This document shows positions 24,201 through 35,255 of a DNA stretch of 64,000 nt, one piece after another. The position numbers were made by a program, and so were the translations under genes. Within the stretch, counting starts at the first letter, position 1. Each line of letters opens with the position of its first letter. Where the stretch lies: NCBI GenBank assembly GCA_025449115.1, contig JAHLKC010000036.1:62001-126000 (forward strand), in the 5' to 3' direction. The notes under the pieces are model-generated. The model saw only the letters and a program-made list of their open reading frames with translations. It did no database searches and had not been told where the DNA came from. Source of the DNA: Chytridium lagenaria. Taxonomy: Eukaryota > Chytridiomycota > Chytridiomycetes > Chytridiales > Chytridiaceae.

Positions 24201-25489
24201 TCAAGCCCTCATCAACGCCACGCTCATCTCTTCCATACGTCCATCGTTCGATTGATCGTCTTCAACCTTCAAAAAGCAATCTATAACCGGTACAACATTC
24301 AAAACACCTTCCATCACTTCCCACTTCCCTATTCCCGATACTCGGTCAAGTACACATCCTCATCCTTGACCATCACATCGTCATCGTCATCCTTAATAAA
24401 AGCCTTCACACGCGCAGAAATCGAGTACTCATGACCGACACCATCCGCTTCTTCAACCTCACCCATCGCTTCAATAAACATGATAGGATCCCACCTCTTC
24501 ATTCGTGGCGGTAAATCGTTCTCCAACGCTTTAACAAAGCTATGTGTATCCGCTCACATATCCCAGGCCATAGTCTATCTTTAAACGGTGCGATAGTTGT
24601 TGCCCCAAGAAGTTTGAACGCCGTAAGGGTATGTTTGATCATCGTCTAAAAAAAAAAAATCAGGCCTTGTGACAAAAATAAAGGTGAATCAATACCTTTG
24701 ACCAAGTAAACTCCAACTTTGATGCATGTAATTCCGATAAATACTTGACGTACCCCACCATCTGTGCCTCACAAGGAGTTCCAAATTCATCACGAAGTTC
24801 TAACCCCCGTTTTCGCATACATCCATCTCTACAAAAACATCATCAGCCATCTTGCCAAAAACAAAAACCAAAAGCGAAAAATCTTTAAAGAAAGCATTTC
24901 AAATCCCGCAACATCTCTCCAAAACCTTTACAACGAGGAAAAAAGGAATGGGGGGACGGAAGACTCACCGCAAAAATCCCCACACATCACCACAACCTCA
25001 TCATCAATCCACTTCCCCGCCTTCAACATCCTCCTAAACCGTGCCGTCACCGCCCCAAACTTCACCCTCCTCCTCCCCTCCCAGCAACCCTCTTAACAAG
25101 CGCCTCCATCACCTAAAAAAAATAAACTTTAACCCTCTTTCCTCATCAAAAAAAACCCAAAAGTGAATCACCTTATCCATATTCCTGATCCCACAAAAAT
25201 ACGCCGCAACCACAATCAACGCCGTAGCATTCTTATCATTAAACACATCCACGTCCATGCATCTCCCAATAAACTCTTTCCATCGTATAAACCTTTCCAT
25301 CGCAGCGTCTGCAGCATAGGGTAACGAAAACGTCTCCCTGTATTTCAAGACGTTAGAAAAACCACACAATACCACAACACCCCTACATTGCGAAAACCCC
25401 TCCCTGGACACAGCGTAGCGTCACTTGCGTGCCATCCATCACACAGAGCGGTTGTCAAACGAGGTACGGCCTGGAAGTTGAGACGTCAT
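24201..25489 (-). CDS. Unrecognised helical protein, frame-broken
   Basis: Stop TGA at 24201-24203; a possible start ATG at 25489 is uncertain. Readable exons include RFIRWKEFIGRCMDVDVFND, DKNATALIVVAAYFCGIRNM, then an intron from the donor after NMDK (GTGATTCAC) to an acceptor before VMEALVKRVAG, then FGAVTARFRRMLKAGKWIDD, YLSELHASKLEFTWSK, NDLPPRMKRWDPIMFIEAMG, an acidic run (KDDDDDVMVKDED), and the C-terminus VEDDQSNDGRMEEMSVALMR. The frame changes in G-runs near 25065, near 24544 and near 24325, each consistent with one missing base. The helix pairs resemble solenoid-type proteins, but I cannot assign a family. Confidence 0.5.
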
Positions 25490-26320
25490 GTTTGTTTGAA
25501 GAAAAAAATGGTTTGAAGGTTGGGACAGTCGCACGTCTGCTTTTTATGCTGAACGAATTAGGTGACGTTTTTTTGTTTCTTTTGAGGAGGAGGTAGGGAT
25601 CGTCCACCAAGATAAAATGAACTGGTAAATCTTGAGTAAATCCCTCAAAAAAGTGAGCCCTCAGTCGCATCCAATCCATCTTATGATATCCCCCAACAGC
25701 GCCAGAACATAATATCCACCCCCGATATTTCCTGTCACATGACAAACAAAAAAAATATTTAGTTCTGTCAACCCCCATCACATTCACAAAGTCAACGCGT
25801 CCAAGTATAAACATCATCTTTAAAAAACTCTAAAAGAAGCTGTATTCATACATCCGTCCAATACATGAACCCCAAAACCAAACTTAACACGTCAACGACG
25901 AAAAAAAACAAAACACAAAAGAACAGACAACTTGCTTTAAAAAGACCATGCGAACCGAAAACCGAAAATGAAAATAAAAGAATGATCGTAGAAAAAAAGG
26001 CAAAGAAGAAAAAAAAGGATTCGTAAGAACATAGAGAAAAAAAGCTTTACACAAAAAAAAAAAAGAAAAAAAGAGGGGAGCATGCGCCCCAAAAAAAAAG
26101 AAAGGGGAAAGGAAACAGCAAACGTCTAAAAAGAAAAGATAAAAAATAGAGACGCTCTACGACAACAAAACAGCAACCCAAAAAAAAGACACGCAAAAAC
26201 TTGTAATAAAACGATAAAACGTATACAAAGACAAACGGAGAAACCGAGAAAAAAAAGGGTCATTCAAACCGGTAAGGTAGCAAAAAAGAAAAAACACACA
26301 CATTATCCAACATTATTCAA
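25490..26320. other. A-rich intergenic DNA
   Basis: Long A-runs on the plus strand (about 25890-26290) just downstream of the minus-strand protease stop codon. A minus-strand frame at 25455-25817 has no recognisable features and I do not call it. Confidence 0.5.
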
Positions 26321-29300
26321 TCAGTACCCATACGGCGGTTGCTGATGATGCGGAGGCTGCTGCTGCTGCTGCGGCGGCGGCATCCACTGTCCCTGCTGCG
26401 GTGGTGGCGGACCCCACTGCTGCCCCTGCATAGGCGGTGGCGACATATTCCCCCATGCCTGCTGCTGCTGCTGCTGTGGGTACCACTGCTGCTGCGGGAA
26501 CTGCTGGAAGGATGGCGGTGGCATCGGTCCCTGCTGGAACTGCTGCTGTTGGAACGGTGGCGACTGGAACGGCTGCTGCGGCGGCATGTACGGCTGTGTT
26601 GGCATCGCAGCTCCAACACCGGCGCTCCACAATCCATTCGCATGATGTTGGGGAGGTCTCATATGTTGTTGTGGCTGTTGTGGTTGAGCGGTGGGTTCTT
26701 GGTCGGAACACGCCCTGACCCTGCCGCAGGTCGATTCAATGAATTAAACACAATGACGGAATTAGGGCGATTGGTGTGGGGTTTCTCATCAGGGTAACTG
26801 GGTCCACTTGGTGATCGGGATCGACCACGTTCAGGGATAGGGACGACCAGGTTCCCCGAATTGTTGAGCTGCAAAGGTCGAAGTTCACCACCGTTGGTTC
26901 TCGACATATCTCCTGATCGGCTATGATTCAAGGGTCGCGACGTATCTCCACTCAACTCCCCACCCTGGTTCCCATTCGACCTCGTGTGTGGCACCACCCC
27001 GGTGATTACGTGGGGAATAGCAATACCACCCTCCGTCACAAAGTGGGGTTTCGCCGACTGGTCGCGTCGTGGGGGTACGATATCATTAGATCCTTTAGCG
27101 GGACGATTGAGCGAGTTATAGACAATGACAGAGGAAGGACGCGGTGCGGCGCTACTTCCCCCTTTATGACGGTCATCACGACGACCACGGTTTTCATCAT
27201 CACGAGGTGGAGCTGCGAAACCACGTTGAGGTACAACGAATTGAGCAGGAGGTTGGGGCATGGGTTCCTGGGGGTACATATCCCTCCCACCTCTGACGGG
27301 TCGATGTAATGAATCGAATTCAATGATGGAGTTGGACCTTGCGCGACGCTGATCAGCGGGGTACGTAAAGTCGTCCTCCTCCTCAACGGGCGGCGCACGA
27401 CTAGGGAGGTATTTTGGCATCGGTGGTTGATCGTCGTACTGGAATTCAGGGGTACCCTTTGCGGGACGCTTGAGGGATCCAAAGACAATGGTGGATGTGG
27501 GTCTTTTCGCCCTGGTTTCTTGTAGTAGGCGGTGGGAGGTTCTGAAGCGGTGGGACGGGGAAGAGCGATGCAGAGGGGAACGGGACGTTAGTAGAATCGT
27601 TGGCGGGACGAGCAAGCGATCCAAAAACGATAGTAGAGGCCGGTCGTTCCCTGGAGGTATGAGCAGCAGCTGGTCCAAACTTATCAAACGGCATAGAAGC
27701 CATGGCGGCGTTGACAGCCGGGACCATGGCAGGACCGTCCCCACCACCACGTTGACTACGGTTGGATCGATGGGACCCAGCAGATCCAGAGCGTTGCAAC
27801 GCTTCAGCACCGCCAGCCTTCTTCTCTTCATCCCCACGAGCACCACCACCCACAGCTGCAGCAGCCGCCATCTCTGGTTTAAGGAGTGACGAATCATCCA
27901 CGGTTGCAGCCTTTGCGCGTCTCGTCCTTCTGACCACCACAAACGCAATAGCCGCCAAAGCAACGACTGCGGCGACACCTCCACCAATAGCAATCATCAT
28001 CGTAGTCCTGCCCTGCGGCGTGCTCGTGGTTCCTGAATAAAAAAAATTTTATTAGCAAAGCCATTCGAGATATGAAAAGACCCACCATTAAAGGAAGAAG
28101 AAGAAGAAGAGAAGAACCGCCACCGGATGATCCGGAGCCGGGTGAAGAAGATGACCCACCATTCGATGAGGCACCGCCTCCACTGTTGTTATTGGATGAA
28201 GAGGTACCACCCCCTGAACTCGAACCGTTAGTGCCAGCAGGGGATGACCCGCTACCAGTTCCAGACCCAGGAGATCCAGTGGTTCCTGAACCTCCATTGT
28301 TGTTGTTGGAGCTGGACCCACCTCCACTAGTCGGACTTGACCCGCCACCACCGTTGCCAGTACCAGTTCCGTCAGAGCTGGTCCCACCACCGCTACCGCC
28401 ACCGGATCCACCCGACAAAGACGGTGGGAGGGACGCAGGGGAACGATTGGCGCTGAGAGCGAGGCCGACGGCTGAGTTGCCATAGTCATAAAACGACATG
28501 TACTTTCTCAAAAAGACGTCACCGACAATCCAGTACACGTCTGAACCTGAGCCGATACTCGCAAGGACGGTTTGAATACCGAGGGAGCAGACGTTGCTGG
28601 AACGATCGTAGAAGACATAGTCGGTGGGGTCAAGGGAGAAATCGTTGCCGTTGAGGTTAAGAGTGACGGTGGGGAGGCTTCTGGCGACACCACAGTCGAA
28701 TGTACAAATGTTGGAGGAACTGCAGGAGAGGGAGAGACCGGTTCCTCTGAAGGCGTTTATGATGTTTTGGTAAGTGTTGTCATCAAAAGCCATAAGAGCG
28801 GTTCCAGAGTCAACGACCACAAGGGTGTTGGAAGGAGCGCCAATGCTGTTGGAGCCAATTGAAATGGAACGTCCAGTGACGGACCAGTAAGGACGTTTAG
28901 CGTTGCTTCCGTGGCTCAGTGGCATCCAGGTAATTCCACCAGAATAGAGGGAGGACTCGATACCACCAAACACAAGCCTTCCGCCGTTGGTGTAGTAGGT
29001 CTGTCCGTCAACCGAGCCGTTGAGCCAGACACAGAATACGCTTTCGGTAACAGCTCTGGTCTGGACGAGACTGTAAAAGACACCATAGTAGTCATTAACC
29101 GCTATTTTACAAAAGAGATATCAAAAGGTTTAATAATCAAATACAGTAATGCTTGATCAAACGAAGGACGCTTACCACTAGGTCCACCGTCATAAGACAG
29201 CCCAAGGATACCATCCCACTGTCCGTTCAAAATACGCTGAAGCTGTGAAGACTGGGAGGTGACCTCGACAAAGGTTTGATTTCTAATATTGAGGTTTCCA

Positions 29301-30159
29301 AGGTTGACTTGATCTGTCACAAGCCTTCCGGTGATGGTTCCAGATCCATAAGAGATGGTACCAATAGCACCTCTGAATCGAGGAGCAACGGCGTAAGTGC
29401 TGGAAGCCCTGTTGTCGAAATAGTTGGCGCTGTTGCAGTTACCACCGCATTCTGAAGCACCGACCCACTTTGTAAAAGTTAGGCGCTGAAGGTTGAGGAG
29501 AAAAGAAAAAATAGTAAGGCAAATAAAATGAGGACTCACGAGAGTAGATGATCCAGTGTCAATGACAACATTGAACCTTTGCGGAGGGCTGCCAATCTCA
29601 ACTTGAACGAAATACTAGAAACATGAGAGGAAAAGGTTTAGATAATGTGTGATATTAAACTCATACTCGTCTATGCGACGAGCGAGGTAAGGTGGATTCA
29701 TCAAGATGATTTTGCTTTCGTTGCATTATTTAAAACTCACCCCACGATCCCTGTTGTTGATGACATCCAAAACTGTGGCACCGATTGCGCCGACAGTAAA
29801 AGTGTCACCATTGCCGTACTTGAAGTTAAGGTAGGCCACATCATCGGCAATCAGGCTGGCCAGTGAGCGATGTTTGATCAGTCCAAAGTCTTCTTCACCC
29901 AGAGGTGTGGATGATGCCTTTTGAAGTTGGATGCTGTTGTTTTTGGTTGTTTTTTAAGGTAGCAAAAGAGACATATTAGCGTTCCATGTTGATGAGGGGG
30001 GGCCATGGGATAAAAAAGGAAGAATAAAGATAGTAGTAGATAGTCGTAATAATGTAAAGATACTCACTCAAAGATGGAGGCGGCCACTTGTGCAGACTGC
30101 AGACACAGTGTCCATGCCGTCATCACCATGATGGTTGAGAGTCGTAGTGGTGCCATCAT
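26321..30159 (-). CDS. Membrane-anchored pepsin-type aspartic protease with repeat-bearing cytoplasmic tail
   Basis: Exons 30159-30068 (signal peptide, hydrophobic TIMVMTAWTLCLQSAQVAA), 29933-29741, 29614-29540, 29467-29176, 29101-28082, 28032-26321. The first catalytic motif is VVIDTGSSTLWVG, split by an intron; the second is VVVDSGTALM. Both aspartates are present. After the catalytic fold comes a Ser/Gly/Asn/Thr-rich stalk (about 28100-28430), then one membrane segment (VAAVVALAAIAFVVV) and a basic stop-transfer RRTRRAK. Fungal yapsins are usually GPI-anchored; this one is a type I membrane protein. The tail holds five copies of a motif close to RPxSxIVFxSLxRPAxG (near 27650, 27505, 27340, 27145, 26770) and ends in a Pro/Gln-rich segment (PQQQW, QQQQ runs, PPYGY). 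Frame changes near 27510 and 26705 are single-base and probably errors. Confidence 0.88.
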
Positions 30160-31546
30160 GATGATATGATGGATAACTGACTGACTGACTGACGCTGATC
30201 CTCTTCTACTCTCCTTCTAGCCTCTCTTGATACTCCCTAGTGATAATAACCTCTGAATGGAATGGAGGAGATTGATGGCTGGTAATGTAGGGAAGCAGAG
30301 TACTTGTGTGTGTGCGGTTACAGGGCAATGGGTGGGGTGTGGATGAGAATGGGACTTGAAGGGGTGGGGGTATAATACTAGTAAGAAATAATATAAAAAA
30401 GCAGGGGGTTGAGGAATGAGATGAAATCAGTCGTCTGTCTCGCTGCTGGTCTAGAGTAAACCTGATGACGGACTCTTGCGATGCCGCCCCTTTAGTGAGA
30501 ATTCTTTCCTCTTTTTAATTATTTAAATGAGAGAAACACACACACTGACACACAAGGGTTGCACAACTTTAACCCTATATCATTTAAATGAATAAATAAT
30601 AATAATAATAACATTCAATTATTATGGCATGAATAAATATTCATAATAATAACTCACTATGGCATGAATACATATCATGAATTGAATATGAAATACATAG
30701 TGTGTAACATACACATGAGAAAATAAACCAGCCGCATCATCCATTAATACTAATAATAATAATAATAATAAAAATAATTAAATAATTAATTAAATAATAA
30801 AATTGACTTTTACCTCATGTGTAACATCGCCGCTGTGTCATATAAATAATTATAAATAAATAATAATAATAATAATAATCCTTAATAATTAATAATTAAC
30901 ATAAATATATAATAAACCCAAAACTTGGTTATAAATAATCATAACCTCATAAACTTATTATAATGACAACTATATTCTATTACATATTACCTGTTATGTA
31001 CCTATTATTTACCTATTAAATTAAATACATAATACATCAATAAATACCTAATGCACCAATAACAGCAAGTTATAATAAATAAATAATATATTTAATAATG
31101 AATAACAACAACCATAACTTATATATTAAATAACTCATCACCCCAAATAGAAAATACTTACATTAAATCTATAATTGTCCGATACCTTATCCGATATGCA
31201 AACACGAAACGCGTCCATCACACATCCACAACACGCAACGCACAGCACGCGTCAATTCAATATAATTTTGATATATTGTGTTTCGAGCTTCAGGAGACAC
31301 GACATTCTTTCAACTCGCTAAAAGAAAGAAAGGGAAAAAAAAGATAATATCAAGAAACGTTAAACAACAGCAAGAAGAAAGAATTGTTTTTGCATAGAGA
31401 TTTCAGAGGAACGACGAGAAGAGATAAAGAAAACAGTAGATTTCCAAACAAAACAAAAATAATATAAAGAGACCATAGAACTAAACGTCCTTATTTTACC
31501 AACACCTTCAATCCCTCCTCCTCCTCCTCCTTTATTATTTTTTTTC
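30160..31546. other. AT-rich intergenic DNA
   Basis: Upstream region of the protease (a tetranucleotide CTGA run at about 30178-30193) followed by about 700 bp of very AT-rich sequence with AATA/ATAA repeats (about 30590-31150). No gene seen. Confidence 0.55.
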
Positions 31547-34500
31547 TCAACCCCACCATCCTCTCCCCTTCTTCCCCTGACCTCCCTTGGGCGGCGCAAA
31601 ATCCTCCTCATTATCATCATACAACACCTGAGGGTGTCTCGTCGGATCCCTATACACATGCTGCCCACCCCCACCCGCCATCATCGTCGTACTCGACCCC
31701 CTCAACCCACCCGCTTCTCTCTCCCCCGAAAAACTCCCACTCCTGGCCCCCGTCATCGTCGGTGACACTGCTCCATCCTCTCCATCATACCTCCGATTCG
31801 GCATGGACGGCGTCTCCCCATCGCTCCCCCTCCTCCTCCTCCTCCCCTCCTCCTCCCCCTCCCGTGATGGCAGCTAAAAGCGACGATCGACGTCTCGCCG
31901 TGACTGGGACATCGTCATCAGGGGATACAGGGGTGACGAGTTTGGTTGCATCAAACACGGCCATCTTGACCACCGCTGCTACAACGTCGGCGTGAGAGTC
32001 CAAGGCGGTATGAAGAGATGCTTTCATTAACCCTGGTAACGCGTCCAATCTTGCTTCAACGGCGCTCAACCGCACAAGATATTCATCTTCCTCTTCTTCA
32101 ACCATCGCCGGTGCACCAACGGGGTATTGGGATACCTCTTGTTGTTGAAATTGTTGTGGTGGTGGAGTTCTCATGCTCATGGTTCGAGCAAGTGAATCCT
32201 CAATAGCCGACATCCGTGTAGCGATAACGCCAAACAGCGCCGCAGCGTCATCAGAGTTATCCGAGATGCCAAAAGTGGAATGAGGGGGCACCATATCCGA
32301 GACCGTCGCGATCGACTCCATGGCCGCCTTTGATAAGGCGTGTTCCATGGCCATGATGATGCGTTGTTCAAGATGACGTGTAGCGTTTTCAATGGCCGTG
32401 ATGATCGACATGTCGGGACCGTCATGGGTGTTGGATGATGAAACCGTGGCGATGGTTTCTTGCGCGGCGAGGTTGAGAGCACGGTCCATGGCTCCCATGA
32501 TGCGTTGTTCGAGTTGACGGGTGGCAGCATCGATCGCGGTCGTGATGGCGCGGTCCGTCGAAGCGTTGCTGTTGTTATTGTTGGTGAGGTTGGTAGAGTA
32601 ACCAGTGGGCTGGGAGGAAAAGGATTCCTTGGCGGCCAAATTCAATGCCCGTTCCATGGCCGCCATGATTCGTTGTTCCAGTTGCTGCGTAGCCCCATCC
32701 ACAGCGATCGCAACCGCCCTATCCGTGGATAGGTTAGAGCCATGACCATGCGTCGATGTGTTCACCGCAACCGATTCCATCGCCGCCATATTCAACGCAC
32801 GTTCCATCGCTGTCATGATCCGTTGTTCAAGCTGTCGTGTAGCATTCTCAATCACCGTCATCACGTCATGTCCACCAGGCGATGTCATCTGAGTGGATTC
32901 CTGTGCTGCTTTATTCAACGCCCGATCCATCGCTAGCATGATCCGTTGTTCAAGTTGATGCGTCGCGTTCTCGATTGCAATGACAGAGGTTCGATCAGTA
33001 GATGTGGACGACATGGTGCTTCCTCTTGCGACTTTCTCTAACGCGGTCGTGATCTTGGGATCCATTAATGACGCGACCGTCTGCGCAATAACCATCGCGT
33101 CACCACCACCACCACCACCACTTGACACGTTCGACCTATTATTATAAGAGCCACTCATCCCTCCACCATTCGCTCGCCCCATCACCATCATAGCCTCATC
33201 CAAAGCCTGCGCGATCCTCCTCTCCACCGACACCGCAATCGTCTCCGCAACCGCCACATCCCCACCTCTCCCCCCACCACCCACCCCAGCAACAGCATCC
33301 TCCATCGCTCTCGCAATTCGTCCCTCAATCATCCCAGCCATCCGTTCCGCAACCACAATTTCATCAAACCCTCCCACATTCACTCCACGTGACTGCTGCA
33401 CCGGCATCCTCCCCGCAAAGCTCATCGCTTCCTCCAAAGCACCAGCAATCCTCTCCTCCATAGCCCCGACAAGTTCCCTGGGATCAACAGCAACCATGCC
33501 CCCTCTCCCTACACCCCCCATCCCCTCCACAGCCCTCACAACCCGTTCCACAACCCTCTCCTCCATCCCCACATCCATCCCTCCCCCACCCCCTCCCCAA
33601 AACCTTCATCGCCTCCTCCATCGCCATCCCAATCCGTCCCTCCAAAACCCCAGCAACCTTCATCACCACGTCCTCATCCATGCCTCTCCCCCCCCACCTC
33701 CACCTCCACAGGTCATCCGCCGTCACAATATTCCACGTCTCCTCCATAGCCGCACAAAGCCGTTCCTCAAGCCCCAAACAAATCCTCTCCAACATATTCT
33801 CATCCATCAAAATCCCCGTCACCATCCCCGCCGGCGCACCACCACCACCCCGTTGCGCATTCCTCTGCAACGCCCCAACAGCGTCATCCAACGTCCTCGC
33901 CACCCTCATCTCAACCGCCTTCGCAACATGATCCGCGATCAACACAACATCAACGTTCGACGTTTGTTGAACATGCGATGTGTTTGCAACAATAGTCAAC
34001 GCCTCCTCCATCGCACTCGCGATCCGTGATTCAATCGATCGAGAAATCTGTTCAATCGCCGTCCCATCAAGAACCGTGGACGACGACGACGTGGATGTTG
34101 TTGAAAGCGGTGGCGAGGCCGGGTAAGTGTAAGCAGGGGATGGATGATGTTGCGATGTCGACCTCATCATCAACCCGTTACCATTCTAACCAAAAAAAAA
34201 CCAAAAACATAAACCTTCCCATCAGTCTATCTGAAAGAAATAAAAACACAAATAAAAACCACCGCACCTTTTTCTCCAACACCCCCACCAACCTCCCCTC
34301 CATCTCCCCATCCCCCGTCTCACCGCCTCCTCAACGCCATCCAGCAACGGGCTTCCCTGCGCAAACCCCAACGCCAGGGGTGTCGGTTGCTTGACAAACG
34401 GTTTCGCACCGAGGCCTTTTCGCAGAGACTTGTGAGGGCGTCGAGACGGGCGTTGAGGAGGTCGAAACGGGGGAGATGTGAGCGTCGATTTGGGATTTGA

Positions 34501-34584
34501 TGGTGAATTCGATGGCGGTGATGAGGGGGAGTCTTTGGTGAGAGCGAGTGCGGGAGGTTGTTTGAGGTGGTATGCTGATGCCAT
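31547..34584 (-). CDS. Large helical repeat protein sharing modules with the adjacent TIR gene
   Basis: Exon 34584-34268 then 34185-31547. The N-terminal exon (MASAYHLKQPPALALTKDSP) contains a short RFDLLNARLDALTSL module. The body is at least thirteen copies of a helical unit of 40-60 residues with core E-x-RI-x-x-AM-[ED]-x-A[LM]; the last five (about 32330-32990) are nearly identical: ATRQLEQRIMTAMERALN followed by a variable Ser/Thr/Asn spacer. Downstream is VEARLDALPGLMKASLHTAL plus DSHAD (31988-32052), also present in the neighbouring TIR gene. The C-terminus is low-complexity and ends at 31547 (GKKGRGWWG) after a frame change near 31820; other frame changes lie in C/G runs near 34520, 34460 and 33590. 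The repeats look like amphipathic helices able to form a long rod or filament. No known family recognised. Confidence 0.75.
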
Positions 34585-35255
34585 GATGGCGGCGGTAGAC
34601 CTCTTGTTTGGACGTGATTATCAGTGGAGACGTTGTTTGTCAAAGAAACGCCCTATTGATGAATGAATGGAAAGTAGGTAGAGGTGAAGACGTGAAACTT
34701 GCTCCAAGGCGGGTATCCCTCGATGGTTGAGGTTTGATTTCGGATGGGGTTTCCACAGGGAGCACGAGAGCAGTGAGTGTTGTTTGAGAACTTTTGATTC
34801 GCTTTACTGGACAATTGGGTTTGTGTGCCACTTACTTGCGGCGGCCTGTCTCTCAAATTTAATTATTTATTAATATTTATTTATTTGAAGCGGCACCTTC
34901 TTTTTCTTGGGCCTCATTACGACGTCGTAAATAAATTAATAAAAAACGATGTGAATACTGCACCTGGAGGTTTATCGCACATTTGCGTTTTTAAAGTGAT
35001 AAAAAATCTGTGAAAACTCAAAAGTGAATAAAAAAGGATTCCATTCCATTTGTTACTATTGTTTTTTATTGTTTCGATTGATTCAACGTGCTTATCGAGG
35101 TTAAATAGAACTCAGCAGCGACAGAATGAGAAAACATGAAAGCAGCAAGCTCTTACGAGACTTAATAAAAAGAAGGCAGATGATCATATCATGAAGATGG
35201 CGGTTGAGGCGTTCTTGTCCCCGTCGTCATCCCCGCAAACACACCCGAAACCCCA
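34585..35255. other. Short intergenic gap between two related minus-strand genes
   Basis: About 670 bp. A minus-strand frame around 34640-34860 may be leader sequence or an unplaced first exon of the repeat protein; I cannot support it. Confidence 0.4.

Noticed and set aside
24600..25450. RasGEF or PPR-type domain in the 24.2-25.5 kb gene
   Set aside because: Some helix spacing is suggestive, but no diagnostic residues align, so the gene is left unassigned.
26339..26797. Leu/Arg-rich plus-strand frame opposite the protease tail
   Set aside because: Reverse complement of the Pro/Gln repeats; composition is explained by the real gene on minus.
28072..28485. Proline/aspartate-rich plus frame
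   Set aside because: Antisense of the Ser/Gly-rich stalk of the aspartic protease.
33496..34029. His/Pro-rich plus frame
   Set aside because: Antisense of the helical repeat protein.
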